A stretch of DNA of 64,000 nt, from positions 868,001 to 932,000 of the forward strand of contig NZ_BAABCP010000001.1 in NCBI RefSeq assembly GCF_039539005.1. The letters are read 5' to 3'. Each line of letters begins with the position of its first letter. Within the stretch, counting starts at the first letter, position 1. The DNA comes from Microbacterium soli. GTDB taxonomy: Bacteria > Actinomycetota > Actinomycetes > Actinomycetales > Microbacteriaceae. Positions 23,901-32,335 of this stretch are shown in pieces. The position numbers were made by a program, and so were the translations under genes. The notes beneath the pieces are model-generated. The model saw only the letters and a program-made list of their open reading frames with translations, did not search any database and was not told the DNA's origin.

Positions 23901-26447
23901 ATGCCGGGCAGAGGATTCGATCTGGCGCGGATCGGCGACGGGCTGTCGTTCGCCGATGCCGTCGACGATGTCACCACGGCCCTCGACGCGAGCCGCGCCG
24001 TCGTCATCACCGCCCCGCCCGGCACCGGGAAGACCACGCTGGTGCCGCCCCTGCTGGCCTCCCGCACGGACGGACGGGTGATCGTGACCCAGCCGCGCCG
24101 CGTCGCCGCACGGGCCGCGGCGAGGCGCCTCGCCGCGCTGGACGGCACCCCCCTCGGGACACGGGCCGGCTTCACCGTCCGCGGCGAGCGACGGATGAGC
24201 GACGGGGCACGCGTCGAGTTCGTCACGGCGGGTGTGCTGCTGCGGCGGATGCTGCAGGACCCGGGCCTCGAGGGCGTCGATGCCGTCGTCATCGATGAGG
24301 TGCATGAACGCGCGCTGGAGACCGATCTGCTGATCGGGCTGCTCGGCGAGGTGCGCGAGCTGCGCGACGATCTGATGCTCGTCGCCATGTCCGCGACCCT
24401 CGACGCCGACAGGATCGCGCGGGTGCTCGGCGCCGACGACGCCCCCGCCCCCGTGGTCGAGCACGTCGTCCCGGCGTTCCCGCTCACCGAGCGCTGGGCG
24501 CCCGCGTCCTCACCCCGCCTCGACGAGCGCGGCGTCACCCGCGCCTTCCTGGACCACGTCGCCCGCGTCACCGCATCCGCCGCCGCAGACCTGCATCGGA
24601 GCGACCCGGCCGCCGATGTGCTCGTGTTCGCGCCGGGCGCACGCGAGGTCACCGGCATCGCTCATCGCATCCGGGACGCCGCGAGAGGATTCGACGTGCG
24701 GGAGCTGCACGGGCGGCTCCCCGCGCGCGAGCAGGACGCCGTGATCCGCGGTCGCCGGCCCGAGGATCCGCCCCGCATCATCGTCACCACCTCGCTGGCC
24801 GAGTCGTCCCTGACGGTCCCGGGCGTGCGCCTGGTCGTCGACAGCTGCCTCTCCCGGCATCCGCGGCGCGATGCCGCACGGGGCATGAGCGGGCTGGTCA
24901 CCACGAGCACACCGCGGTCGTCGAGCATCCAGCGCGCCGGCCGCGCCACGAGGCAGGGTTCGGGAACCGTGATCCGCTGCGTCGACGAACGCGCGTACGC
25001 GGCGGCACCCTCCCGTCCGGATCCGGAGATCGCGGTGGCCGACCTGACCGACGCCGCACTGCTGCTGGCGTGCTGGGGCTCGCCCGGCGGCGCGGGTCTG
25101 CGCCTCATCGACCCGCTCCCGGCCGACGGCCTCGCCGAGGCGCTCGAGACCCTCACCGGTCTCGGCGCCATCGACGATGAGGGGAGGGCGACCGCCCATG
25201 GGCGCGCACTCGCCCAGATCCCCACGGACCCGCGTCTGGCTCGGGCGCTGCTCGACGGCGCCCCTCTGGTGGGGCCACGCCTCGCCGCGGAGGTGGTCGC
25301 CCTCATCGGTGGCGACCTCCGCGTCGGCGACGCCGATATCGCCGACGCGCTCATCGCCCTGCGCGGTCGTCGCGGACCGGATGCGCAGCGCTGGTCCCGA
25401 GACGTGGACCGGATGCTGCGCTTCACCCCGGACGCCGGAGCCGTGCGCGCCGGTGTCGACGACGTCGGCGCGGTGGTGGCCCTCGCCTTCCCCGAGCGCA
25501 TCGCGCGTCGCGTGGACCGCTCGGCGGACGGGGCGACGTTCCTGCTCGCCTCCGGGACCCGTGCCGCCGTGCGGGGAGCACTGGCCGGCACCGAGTGGCT
25601 GGCCATCGCCGACGTCGCGCGCGCCACCGGCCGCGTCACTGCCGACTCCGGGGCGATCATCCGGTCCGCCGCCGCACTGACGGAGGAGCAGGCGATCCGC
25701 GCCGCCGCGCACCTGCTGACGGATCGGGTGGAGGCCGAGTTCGCCGGCGGCCGGGTCACCGCCCGCCGCGAGCGACGGATCGGGGCGATCGTGCTGTCCT
25801 CCGTCCCGCTGCGCGCCGACCGCGACACCGGCCGCGATGCCGTGCGGCGGGCGCTGCAGGATCAGGGGTTGAACATGCTGGTCTGGCCGGAGGCGGCTAT
25901 CGACCTGCGCCGACGCCTCGCCCTGCTGCACCGGGAGTTGGGTGCGCCATGGCCGGATGTGTCGGATGCCGCGCTGCTGGCCGCCGCGGACGGCTGGCTG
26001 GCCCCGGAGATCGACGCCCTGGCATCCGGCACCCCCGCCGGGCGGCTGCAGCTGGCCCGGGCACTGCGCCGCCTGCTGCCCTGGCCGGAGGCCGCGCACC
26101 TCGACGATCTGGCGCCCGAGCGGCTCGAGGTGCCCAGCGGCAGCCGCATCCGCATCGCCTATCCCCCGTGGGACGACCCCGGTGCGAGGCCGGTCGTCGC
26201 CGTGAAGCTGCAGGAGTGCTTCGGCTGGGCCGAGACGCCGAGGCTGGCAGACGGACGCGTGCCGGTGTTGTTCCACCTGCTCTCCCCCGCCGGGCGCCCA
26301 CTGGCGGTCACCGACGACCTGGCGTCGTTCTGGTCGGGCCCGTACGCGCAGGTGCGTGCCGAGATGCGCGGGAGGTATCCGAAGCATCCGTGGCCAGAGG
26401 ATCCCTGGCAGGCCGCTCCGACCCGGCACACGAAGCGTCGCTCCTGA
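23901..26447 (+). CDS. hrpB: ATP-dependent helicase HrpB (DEAH/RHA family)
   Basis: The protein has 848 residues. Walker A is APPGTGKTT near residue 40, the DEAH-box is IDEVHER, motif III is MSATLDADR, and motifs V/VI are SLAESSLTVPGVRLVVDS and QRAGRATRQGSG. The C-terminal third has the HrpB-specific region ending PWPEDPW. It is full length for HrpB, a putative RNA helicase whose bacterial role is poorly defined. Its 3' end overlaps the convergent MFS gene by 140 bp. Confidence 0.95.
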   Translation: MPGRGFDLARIGDGLSFADAVDDVTTALDASRAVVITAPPGTGKTTLVPPLLASRTDGRVIVTQPRRVAARAAARRLAALDGTPLGTRAGFTVRGERRMSDGARVEFVTAGVLLRRMLQDPGLEGVDAVVIDEVHERALETDLLIGLLGEVRELRDDLMLVAMSATLDADRIARVLGADDAPAPVVEHVVPAFPLTERWAPASSPRLDERGVTRAFLDHVARVTASAAADLHRSDPAADVLVFAPGAREVTGIAHRIRDAARGFDVRELHGRLPAREQDAVIRGRRPEDPPRIIVTTSLAESSLTVPGVRLVVDSCLSRHPRRDAARGMSGLVTTSTPRSSSIQRAGRATRQGSGTVIRCVDERAYAAAPSRPDPEIAVADLTDAALLLACWGSPGGAGLRLIDPLPADGLAEALETLTGLGAIDDEGRATAHGRALAQIPTDPRLARALLDGAPLVGPRLAAEVVALIGGDLRVGDADIADALIALRGRRGPDAQRWSRDVDRMLRFTPDAGAVRAGVDDVGAVVALAFPERIARRVDRSADGATFLLASGTRAAVRGALAGTEWLAIADVARATGRVTADSGAIIRSAAALTEEQAIRAAAHLLTDRVEAEFAGGRVTARRERRIGAIVLSSVPLRADRDTGRDAVRRALQDQGLNMLVWPEAAIDLRRRLALLHRELGAPWPDVSDAALLAAADGWLAPEIDALASGTPAGRLQLARALRRLLPWPEAAHLDDLAPERLEVPSGSRIRIAYPPWDDPGARPVVAVKLQECFGWAETPRLADGRVPVLFHLLSPAGRPLAVTDDLASFWSGPYAQVRAEMRGRYPKHPWPEDPWQAAPTRHTKRRS

Positions 26448-27723
26448 AGCCGGCTCCTCGGCGCCGGATGGTGCGATCGATCGCATCCGTGCTCGAGACA
26501 CCGCCGTCGGCACCAGGTGAGAGGCGGCTCCCGGTGGACGGGCGGGCGATCAGCGCGACGCCGGAGAGAACGCTCACGAGGAGGCCGTAGCCGATGACCG
26601 TCGGGACGAGCCCGACGGTGGAGACGAACACCCCCGCGACCACCGCGGGGACGGAGAACGAAAGGTAGGCGATCACGTAGATCACCGAGAACAGGCCCGC
26701 GCGTTCGCCGTCGGACACAGCGGGGAGCACGAGGCGGAGCGCGCCCGCGTAGGAGACGCCGAAGCCCACACCGGTCACCGCCGTCACCGAGAAGTACAGC
26801 GGTGCGGAGCCGACGAGCACGGCGAGAAGGCTCGCCAGCGTCCCGATGGCCAGCGCGACGGCTCCGGCCGTCAGCAGAGTGCGCGCGCGCAGACGCCACA
26901 GCCCGACGATGCCGACCGTCGCGCACACGGCGAGCACGCCCACCGTGGCACCCTGCAGCGTGTGGCTGTGCACCCCGAAGACACCACGCGCGATGTGCGC
27001 GCCGAGCGAGATGAACAGCCCTCCGGTGCCCCAGGAGGCGATGATCGCCGGCGCGACGCGCAGCAGTACGCTCCGGGCTCCGACGGGGACGCGCAGCCGG
27101 GGAATCAGCGAGCGCACGACGCCGGGACGCCCGGCCGCGGTCTCCGGCAGCAGCCAGATCAGTACGGCGATGGCGAGGATCACGGCGATCAGGATGCCGA
27201 AGGTCAGCGCGAGAGCCTGCCGAGCCGCGTCCAGCAGGACCCCGCCGAACATCGTGCCGAGCGCGAGGCCCGCCGTCGGCCCCGCCGAGTTGGCCAGTGC
27301 GACATGTCCGACCAGGGCGGGTGGTGCGAGTTCAGCCATGTAGGTGCTCACCGTCGACATCACCAGCGCCGTCGCGACGCCCTGCAGGATGCGTGCGGCC
27401 AGGAGCGCGGTGAACGAGCCGCCCCAGCCGAACAGGCCGAGGCTGACGGCCAGCAGAGCGAGCCCCGCGAACGCCACAGGGCGACGGCCCAGGTGGTCGG
27501 ACAGTGTGCCGGCCACGAGGAGTGTGACGAGCAGCCCTGCCGGGTACACGGCGAAGATGAGGGTGACGTGGACGACGCTCAGCCCCAGGGCGTCCTGGAT
27601 CTGCGGGTAGAAGGGGGAGGATGCCGTGGAGCCGGCCATGACTGCCGCGATGGCGGCGACCGCGAGGAGGAATCCCGCAACGCTCCGTGCTGGTCGGTCG
27701 GCTCCGAACGCTGTTGCGGGCAC
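26308..27723 (-). CDS. MFS transporter (drug/arabinose-exporter-like)
   Basis: The protein has 471 residues with about 12 membrane segments. The loop 2-3 motif is GTLSDHLGRRPVAFAG, and RILQGVATALVMST follows in segment 4. The last 65 or so residues (after ALIARPSTGSRLSPG) are low-complexity and hydrophilic, and their DNA is antisense to the hrpB end; the tail may be a read-through into a neighbour after loss of an earlier stop. The GTG start at 27723 has an AAGGGG site. It diverges from an ArsR-type regulator, with two matching operators between. This suggests an exporter induced by a compound that the regulator senses. Confidence 0.9.
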   Translation of the reverse strand: MPATAFGADRPARSVAGFLLAVAAIAAVMAGSTASSPFYPQIQDALGLSVVHVTLIFAVYPAGLLVTLLVAGTLSDHLGRRPVAFAGLALLAVSLGLFGWGGSFTALLAARILQGVATALVMSTVSTYMAELAPPALVGHVALANSAGPTAGLALGTMFGGVLLDAARQALALTFGILIAVILAIAVLIWLLPETAAGRPGVVRSLIPRLRVPVGARSVLLRVAPAIIASWGTGGLFISLGAHIARGVFGVHSHTLQGATVGVLAVCATVGIVGLWRLRARTLLTAGAVALAIGTLASLLAVLVGSAPLYFSVTAVTGVGFGVSYAGALRLVLPAVSDGERAGLFSVIYVIAYLSFSVPAVVAGVFVSTVGLVPTVIGYGLLVSVLSGVALIARPSTGSRLSPGADGGVSSTDAIDRTIRRRGAGFRSDASCAGSERPARDPLATDASDTSRASRHAPARTGPTRTTPGRR

Positions 27724-27737
27724 GTCATCCCCTTATA

Positions 27738-27755
27738 GTTCTATGTTTATCGAAC
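27738..27755. promoter_or_regulatory. Candidate ArsR-type operator 1 (MFS side)
   Basis: GTTC-N10-GAAC, where the spacer ends TTATC. It lies 15 bp from the MFS start and has the same 18-bp layout as the site at 27785-27802. Confidence 0.55.
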
Positions 27756-27784
27756 CATAAGAGAATGGCACAGTTCATCCATCA

Positions 27785-27802
27785 GTTCAACTATTATCGA
27801 AC
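27785..27802. promoter_or_regulatory. Candidate ArsR-type operator 2 (regulator side)
   Basis: GTTC-N10-GAAC again, sharing TTATCGAAC with operator 1 and lying 47 bp away centre to centre. It is 17 bp before the chosen regulator start, consistent with autorepression. Confidence 0.55.
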
Positions 27803-27818
27803 CGTGTCCGGTCCCATC

Positions 27819-28151
27819 ATGCTGTCCCATCCGGAGCCCGAGGACTTCACGCTCTCCGCGGTGCTGAAGGCGCTCGGCGACCCGGAGCGCCTCGCGATCG
27901 TGGCGCAGCTCGTGGCGGGCCCGCAGGACATCGGCGAGTGCTTCCGGGAGAACCCCGCCGTGCCGAAGTCGACCCGTTCGCACCTCATGAAGGTGCTGCG
28001 GGAGGCGGGGATCATCCGCAACGAGCCCTCACCGTCCGGCCCCGGGCGGCGCGTCCGGCTGCGGCGCGATGACCTGCAGGCGCGCTTTCCCGGCCTGCTC
28101 GACTCCATCCTCGCGAACGTCGAGGACGGAGCGGTCTTCAGCACTCGATGA
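27819..28151 (+). CDS. ArsR-type helix-turn-helix transcriptional regulator
   Basis: The protein has 110 residues. A winged helix is evident: FTLSAVLKALGDPERLAIVAQLVAGPQDIGECFRENPAVPKSTRSHLMKVLREAGIIRNEPSPSGPGRRVRLRRDDL. The pattern KALGDPERL..V..L is the ArsR start. The ATG at 27819 is chosen because operator 2 ends just upstream; GTG at 27804 is too near it, and ATG 27765 would place both operators partly in the gene. Its 3' end overlaps sdaA by 14 bp. There are no obvious metal-binding cysteines apart from one (GECFRE), so it may sense an organic ligand. Confidence 0.88.
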   Translation: MLSHPEPEDFTLSAVLKALGDPERLAIVAQLVAGPQDIGECFRENPAVPKSTRSHLMKVLREAGIIRNEPSPSGPGRRVRLRRDDLQARFPGLLDSILANVEDGAVFSTR

Positions 28152-29649
28152 CGTTGACCGCGAGGCCGCCCTCACTGGTCTCCTTGTACTTCGTGGACAT
28201 GTCCGCGCCGGTCTGCCGCATCGTCTCGACGACGGCATCCAGCGACACGTAGTGCTCGCCGTCACCGCGCAGCGCGAGCCGTGCGGCCGTCACCGCGGTG
28301 GACGCCGCGACGGCGTTCCGTTCGATGCACGGGATCTGCACGAGCCCGCCGATGGGGTCGCAGGTCAGCCCCAGATGGTGCTCCATGGCGATCTCCGCGG
28401 CGTTCTCGATCTGCCGGGTCGTGCCGCCCATCACCGCCGTCAGGCCACCGGCGGCCATGGCGCACGCCGAGCCGACCTCCGCCTGGCACCCGCCCTCCGC
28501 GCCGGAGATCGACGCGTTGGCCTTGAACAGGGACCCCAGCGCGGTCGCCGTCAGTAGGAACCGACGGATGCCGCGGCGCCGGTTCGCCTCGATGGTCTGC
28601 TCGTCGTCGAGCTCCTCGGGTACCGGTCCGCCGGGCGACCCCTGCCCCCGATACTCACCGCCGAAGCCCAGCAGGGCGCTGCCGACGAGCTCACCGTGCG
28701 GGGTGACGGCGTTGCCCGCACCCAGCCCGGAGTCGGCGAGGAAGCGCCACCAGTACATGGCGACGGCCGGCAGGATCCCCGCGGCGCCATTGGTCGGCGC
28801 CGTGACCACTCGCCCCCCGGCGGCGTTCTCCTCGTTGACGGCGAGCGCGAACGCGCCCAACCACTCGCCGGGCAGCGACGGATGGCCGTCCGACTCCACC
28901 GCCTCGAGCTGCGCACGGATGTCGGAGGCCCGCCGTCTGACCTTGAGGACGCCCGGGAGCGTGCCCACGGCATGCAGACCCGCCTCCACGCAGGCCGCCA
29001 TGGCGTCCCAGATCGCGTCCAGCCCGGCGGCCACCTCCTCCTCGCTGCGGATCGCGGTCTCGTTCATCCGCGCGACCTCCGCGATCGACAGGCCGTGCTC
29101 GTCGCACAGCGCGATCAGCGATGCCGCGTCGTCGTAGGGGAAGGGCTGCTCGGCCGAGGTGATGTGCGCCTCCTCGCAGTCACGGCGGATGAAGCCGCCG
29201 CCGATCGAGTAGTACGTCTGCTCCAGGAGCGGCGCCCCGTCCACGCCGAACGCCCGCAGCGTCATGGCGTTGGGGTGTCCGGGCAGCCGGGTGCGCGGTG
29301 CGAAGGAGATGTCGTCCTTGGCGAAGTCGATGGGATGCCGCCCGGCGAGGTTCAGCCGTTGTCCCTCCGGCCACTTCTGCCAGGCCGCGCGGACGTCATC
29401 CGGATCGCAGGTGTCCGGCAGCAGTCCCTGAAGCCCTGCGACCACCGCATCCGGCGTGCCATGGCCGAGCCCCGTCGCGCCGAGGGAGCCGAAGAGCTCG
29501 CACGTGGTGCGATGCACCCGCTCCAGCACGCCCTCCGCCTGCAGCCGCGCGGCGAAGTCCACTCCCGCCCGCATCGGCCCGACGGTGTGCGAGCTCGAGG
29601 GGCCCACTCCGATGGAGAACAGATCGAAGGCCGAGACGTACGCTGTCAC
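28138..29649 (-). CDS. sdaA: L-serine ammonia-lyase (iron-sulfur, single-chain)
   Basis: The protein has 503 residues and converts L-serine to pyruvate and ammonia with a [4Fe-4S] cluster. The beta domain begins SAFDLFSIGVGPSSSHTVGPMRAG. The alpha domain carries the cluster cysteines in AEVGSACAMAAGG and LTCDPIGGLVQIPCIERN. Both domains are fused in one chain, as in E. coli SdaA. The start is GTG 29649. It is divergent from a LysR regulator (64-bp gap), which may control it. Confidence 0.96.
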   Translation of the reverse strand: MTAYVSAFDLFSIGVGPSSSHTVGPMRAGVDFAARLQAEGVLERVHRTTCELFGSLGATGLGHGTPDAVVAGLQGLLPDTCDPDDVRAAWQKWPEGQRLNLAGRHPIDFAKDDISFAPRTRLPGHPNAMTLRAFGVDGAPLLEQTYYSIGGGFIRRDCEEAHITSAEQPFPYDDAASLIALCDEHGLSIAEVARMNETAIRSEEEVAAGLDAIWDAMAACVEAGLHAVGTLPGVLKVRRRASDIRAQLEAVESDGHPSLPGEWLGAFALAVNEENAAGGRVVTAPTNGAAGILPAVAMYWWRFLADSGLGAGNAVTPHGELVGSALLGFGGEYRGQGSPGGPVPEELDDEQTIEANRRRGIRRFLLTATALGSLFKANASISGAEGGCQAEVGSACAMAAGGLTAVMGGTTRQIENAAEIAMEHHLGLTCDPIGGLVQIPCIERNAVAASTAVTAARLALRGDGEHYVSLDAVVETMRQTGADMSTKYKETSEGGLAVNVIEC

Positions 29650-29713
29650 GCCTCAACCCTAACCCGGCGATGGGTCCGATGCATTGCTCATCTGCTCTCG
29701 ATAGCCTGGGGGC

Positions 29714-30649
29714 ATGAACCTGGAACAGCTGCGCGGTTTCGTGGAGGTCGCCCGTCTGGGCCACTTCACCCGGGCCGCCGAGTCGCTGCGCCTGGCCCAG
29801 CCCTCGCTCAGCAGGCAGATCTCCACCCTCGAGCGCGAGCTGGGCTCTCAGCTCCTGCACCGCGCACGCGGACACATCTCCCTCACTGCGGCAGGGGACG
29901 CGATGCTGCCCCGCGCGCTGCGCATCCTCGCCGAGGTGGACGCCATCGGCACCGAGATGGACGAGCTCGCCGGGTTGAGCCGTGGACGCGTGCGACTGGG
30001 TGCCCCGCCGACGCTGTGCACGAGTCTGGTGACCGAGGCCATCAGCCACTTCCACGGCCGGCATCCCGGCGTGGACCTGCATCTCGCGGAGGCCGGTTCC
30101 CGCACGCTCATCGAGCAGCTGGCGGTCGGTGAGATCGACATCGCCCTGCTCACGACATCGGATGCCGGCGGCCTGCCCGAAGTCGCCCTTCACCATCTGC
30201 CGCTCCTGGCGGAGGAGCTCGTGGTGGTGACATCGGCGGACGACCCCCTCGTCCCGGAGGACGCGGTGATCGGCATCGACCTGCTCGCCGAGCTTCCCCT
30301 GATCGCGCTCGACCGCAGCTACGACCTTCGCGCCGCCACGGATGCCGAGTTCCGCGCGGCGGGACTGTCTCCGTCTCTCGTGCTGGAAGGGCCCGAGATG
30401 GACGCCGTCCTGCGCTTCGTCGAACGCGGCCTCGGCGTCGCGGTCGTACCCGCGATGGTGCTGACCGACCGCCCCGGATTGCGCTCCGCGCGCCTGTCGA
30501 CGCCGTTGACGCGCACCGTGAGCCTGGCCCACCGCTCGGATGTCTCCCCCGGCGTGGCCGTGGCCGCGATGCGCGACGAGATCATCGCGACAGCCGCGAA
30601 CTTCGCCGAGCGCGATCCGGCGCTGCGCTCGCTCTCCGGCGCCGTGTGA
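29714..30649 (+). CDS. LysR-family transcriptional regulator
   Basis: The protein has 311 residues. The N-terminal winged helix MNLEQLRGFVEVARLGHFTRAAESLRLAQPSLSRQISTLERELGSQLLHR is textbook LysR; a substrate-binding domain follows from about residue 90. It is transcribed away from sdaA and the short shared gap would hold the operator (a T-N11-A site was not resolved by eye). A role in serine catabolism is inferred from position only. Confidence 0.93.
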   Translation: MNLEQLRGFVEVARLGHFTRAAESLRLAQPSLSRQISTLERELGSQLLHRARGHISLTAAGDAMLPRALRILAEVDAIGTEMDELAGLSRGRVRLGAPPTLCTSLVTEAISHFHGRHPGVDLHLAEAGSRTLIEQLAVGEIDIALLTTSDAGGLPEVALHHLPLLAEELVVVTSADDPLVPEDAVIGIDLLAELPLIALDRSYDLRAATDAEFRAAGLSPSLVLEGPEMDAVLRFVERGLGVAVVPAMVLTDRPGLRSARLSTPLTRTVSLAHRSDVSPGVAVAAMRDEIIATAANFAERDPALRSLSGAV

Positions 30650-30746
30650 GCGCACCGGAGCTCACACGGCGAAGGCACGCGCCGATCGACAGTGGCGGTC
30701 ATGTGTGCAAGGATCGGATGCCGTGCGGACCGCATCCGAACAGGAG

Positions 30747-30770
30747 AAGCCCCCTCAGACGAGGGGGCTT
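30747..30770. terminator. Bidirectional terminator between lysR and tRNA-Arg
   Basis: A perfect 10-bp stem AAGCCCCCTC/GAGGGGGCTT with a 4-nt AGAC loop. It lies 21 bp past the tRNA-Arg 3' end on the minus strand, and about 100 bp past the lysR stop on the plus strand. In both directions the stem ends in TT or CTT. Confidence 0.75.
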
Positions 30771-30791
30771 CCAGACTGTCTCAACACAGTG

Positions 30792-30864
30792 CGCGCCACG
30801 AGGGACTCGAACCCCCAACCTTCTGATCCGTAGTCAGATGCTCTATCCATTGAGCTAGTGGCGC
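30792..30864 (-). tRNA. tRNA-Arg (anticodon ACG)
   Basis: A 73-nt cloverleaf. Acceptor arms GCGCCAC and GTGGCGC pair perfectly with discriminator G, the D-arm reads AGCTCAATGG, the anticodon loop is CTACGGA within CTGA..TCAG and the T-loop is GGTTCGAGTCC. CCA is not encoded. Confidence 0.95.
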
Positions 30865-30940
30865 ATGCCCGTTCAGCGGGCCAGGGAACAGACTACAGCA
30901 CGCTCCGCCGCGAAATGAAATTCTGACGGCTCTCGACGAG

Positions 30941-31642
30941 TCAACCGCGTGTCGATTCCCCCTGTGCGCGTCGCCCGGCCCGACCGACCTCCTTCTCCGC
31001 ACTCTTGGCCGCCGCCCTCTCGCGCTTGCGACGCGCACGCTGCTGCGAGGAGAGCGCCTGCAGATCGACGAGCTTGAGCGCCTGCATCCGCGCATCGCGC
31101 ATCTGCGCGTAGTCCGGATCCTGATCGGGGCGCATGCCCTCCACCCGCAGCCGACGATCAAGGTTCCCGCGCACGTCCCCCCATGCCGCCGCCCGCGCCT
31201 CCTCCACGAGGGCGTGCAGGGCGGCGGAGTCCTCTGCCATGCTGCGGAGCCGCTCCGCGACGCCGGTGGACTGCTTGGCACGGCGACGCAGATTGCGGAC
31301 ATCCCGATCCCGATAGTCGTGGGTGCCGTGCGGGTCGGAATGCCTGCCCTTCGCGCGCTTGCGGAGTTTGATGAGCAGCTCGGCGGCCTCCTCCGACTCC
31401 TTGGCCATGGTCAGCAGAGCCGCACGGGCGACGTCGGTGTAGTGATCGATCTCGAAGACGCCGCCGCGTGCGATCGTGCCGACCAGGATCTGGTTCTTCA
31501 CCGCCAGCCGGGCCGCCGCCGTGGCGATCGCGACCCCCTCGCCGATGGCATCCGTCGTGCGTCCCACGATCACCTCCCGCATCGAGCGTACCGGCCGCCG
31601 CCGACGCGGTGGCCCCCGACCGGGTGGATCCGTATCCGCCAT
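30941..31642 (-). CDS. Conserved-looking hypothetical basic protein
   Basis: The protein has 233 residues, rich in Arg, Lys and Ala. The segment MREVIVGRTTDAIGEGVAIATAAARLAVKNQILVGTIARGGVFEIDHYTDVARAALLTMAKESEEAAELL looks folded and mostly helical. The C-terminal third is a charged helix (LSSQQRARRKRERAAAKSAEKE). There is no signal peptide or membrane segment. I do not recognise a function. The start may be 31642 or the internal ATG about 20 residues later (MREVIVG). Codon use and position near a tRNA match core chromosome rather than a mobile island. Confidence 0.7.
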   Translation of the reverse strand: MADTDPPGRGPPRRRRPVRSMREVIVGRTTDAIGEGVAIATAAARLAVKNQILVGTIARGGVFEIDHYTDVARAALLTMAKESEEAAELLIKLRKRAKGRHSDPHGTHDYRDRDVRNLRRRAKQSTGVAERLRSMAEDSAALHALVEEARAAAWGDVRGNLDRRLRVEGMRPDQDPDYAQMRDARMQALKLVDLQALSSQQRARRKRERAAAKSAEKEVGRAGRRAQGESTRG

Positions 31643-31684
31643 CCGCGCCCGCGGCGCCCGCGCCCCTGCGACGCGAGGGACGGA

Positions 31685-32335
31685 TCACCCTCGCGGACGG
31701 GTGGATGCGCTCCGGCGCACCCGACCGAGCAGGATCGGCCGCACGTCGGTGATGGCCGTCTCCACCCGTCCGTGGATGCGCGGGGTGAGGGGCACGGTGC
31801 CGTCGAAGTCGGCCGAGGAGGCGAAGACGGCGACCGGGACGGTCATCGCCTGGAAGAACCCGAACAGAGGGCGCATGGCGTGTTCGAGGACCAGGGCGTG
31901 GTGCTCTCCCCCGCCTGTCGCCGCGAGCAGGACGGGCGTGTTCGCCAGCGCGTACTGATCGATCAGGTCGAAGAAGTGCTTGAACATCCCCGTGTACGAC
32001 CCGCGGAACACCGGCGTCGCCGCGATCACCAGATCGGCGGTCTCCACCCGGCGCAACGCTGCTTCGGCGGCCTCGCTGACGTCCTCCCGCTCACGGGCGC
32101 CGTTCAGTCCCGGCCCCAGTCCGTAGACATCGATCCGGGACATCTCGACCTCGATGCCGTCCTCGGCGAGGACATCAGCGAGCACCTCGCTGATCAGCTC
32201 GGTCAGCCCGACGGTCTTGGATCTCCTGCTCGGACTGCCGTTGACGACAGCCACGGCCAGACGCCCGCCCTCCGGACGCGACACCGTCGGCGGCCCGGCC
32301 TCGGCGGACGACGCTCCCGGCTCCATGGCGGTCAT
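31685..32335 (-). CDS. NAD(P)H-dependent FMN reductase (CE1759-like)
   Basis: The protein has 216 residues with a flavodoxin-like fold: VAVVNGSPSRRSKTVGLTELI binds the FMN phosphate, and ATPVFRGSYTGMFKHFFDLIDQYALANTPVLLAATGGGEHHAL matches the SsuE/MsuE-type family. The first ~25 residues are disordered, so the true start may be slightly later. It is coupled by an ATGA overlap to the LLM gene, whose product would use the reduced FMN. Such LLM/reductase pairs form two-component monooxygenases. Confidence 0.9.
   Translation of the reverse strand: MTAMEPGASSAEAGPPTVSRPEGGRLAVAVVNGSPSRRSKTVGLTELISEVLADVLAEDGIEVEMSRIDVYGLGPGLNGAREREDVSEAAEAALRRVETADLVIAATPVFRGSYTGMFKHFFDLIDQYALANTPVLLAATGGGEHHALVLEHAMRPLFGFFQAMTVPVAVFASSADFDGTVPLTPRIHGRVETAITDVRPILLGRVRRSASTRPRG

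Noticed and set aside
21519..24464. A 981-codon open frame on the minus strand
   Set aside because: It mirrors the flotillin coiled-coil and the hrpB start; its LGLG-type repeats arise from the alanine/glutamate-rich codons on the real strand.
24510..26513. A 667-codon minus-strand frame opposite hrpB
   Set aside because: Antisense to well-recognised helicase motifs and with no recognisable domain.
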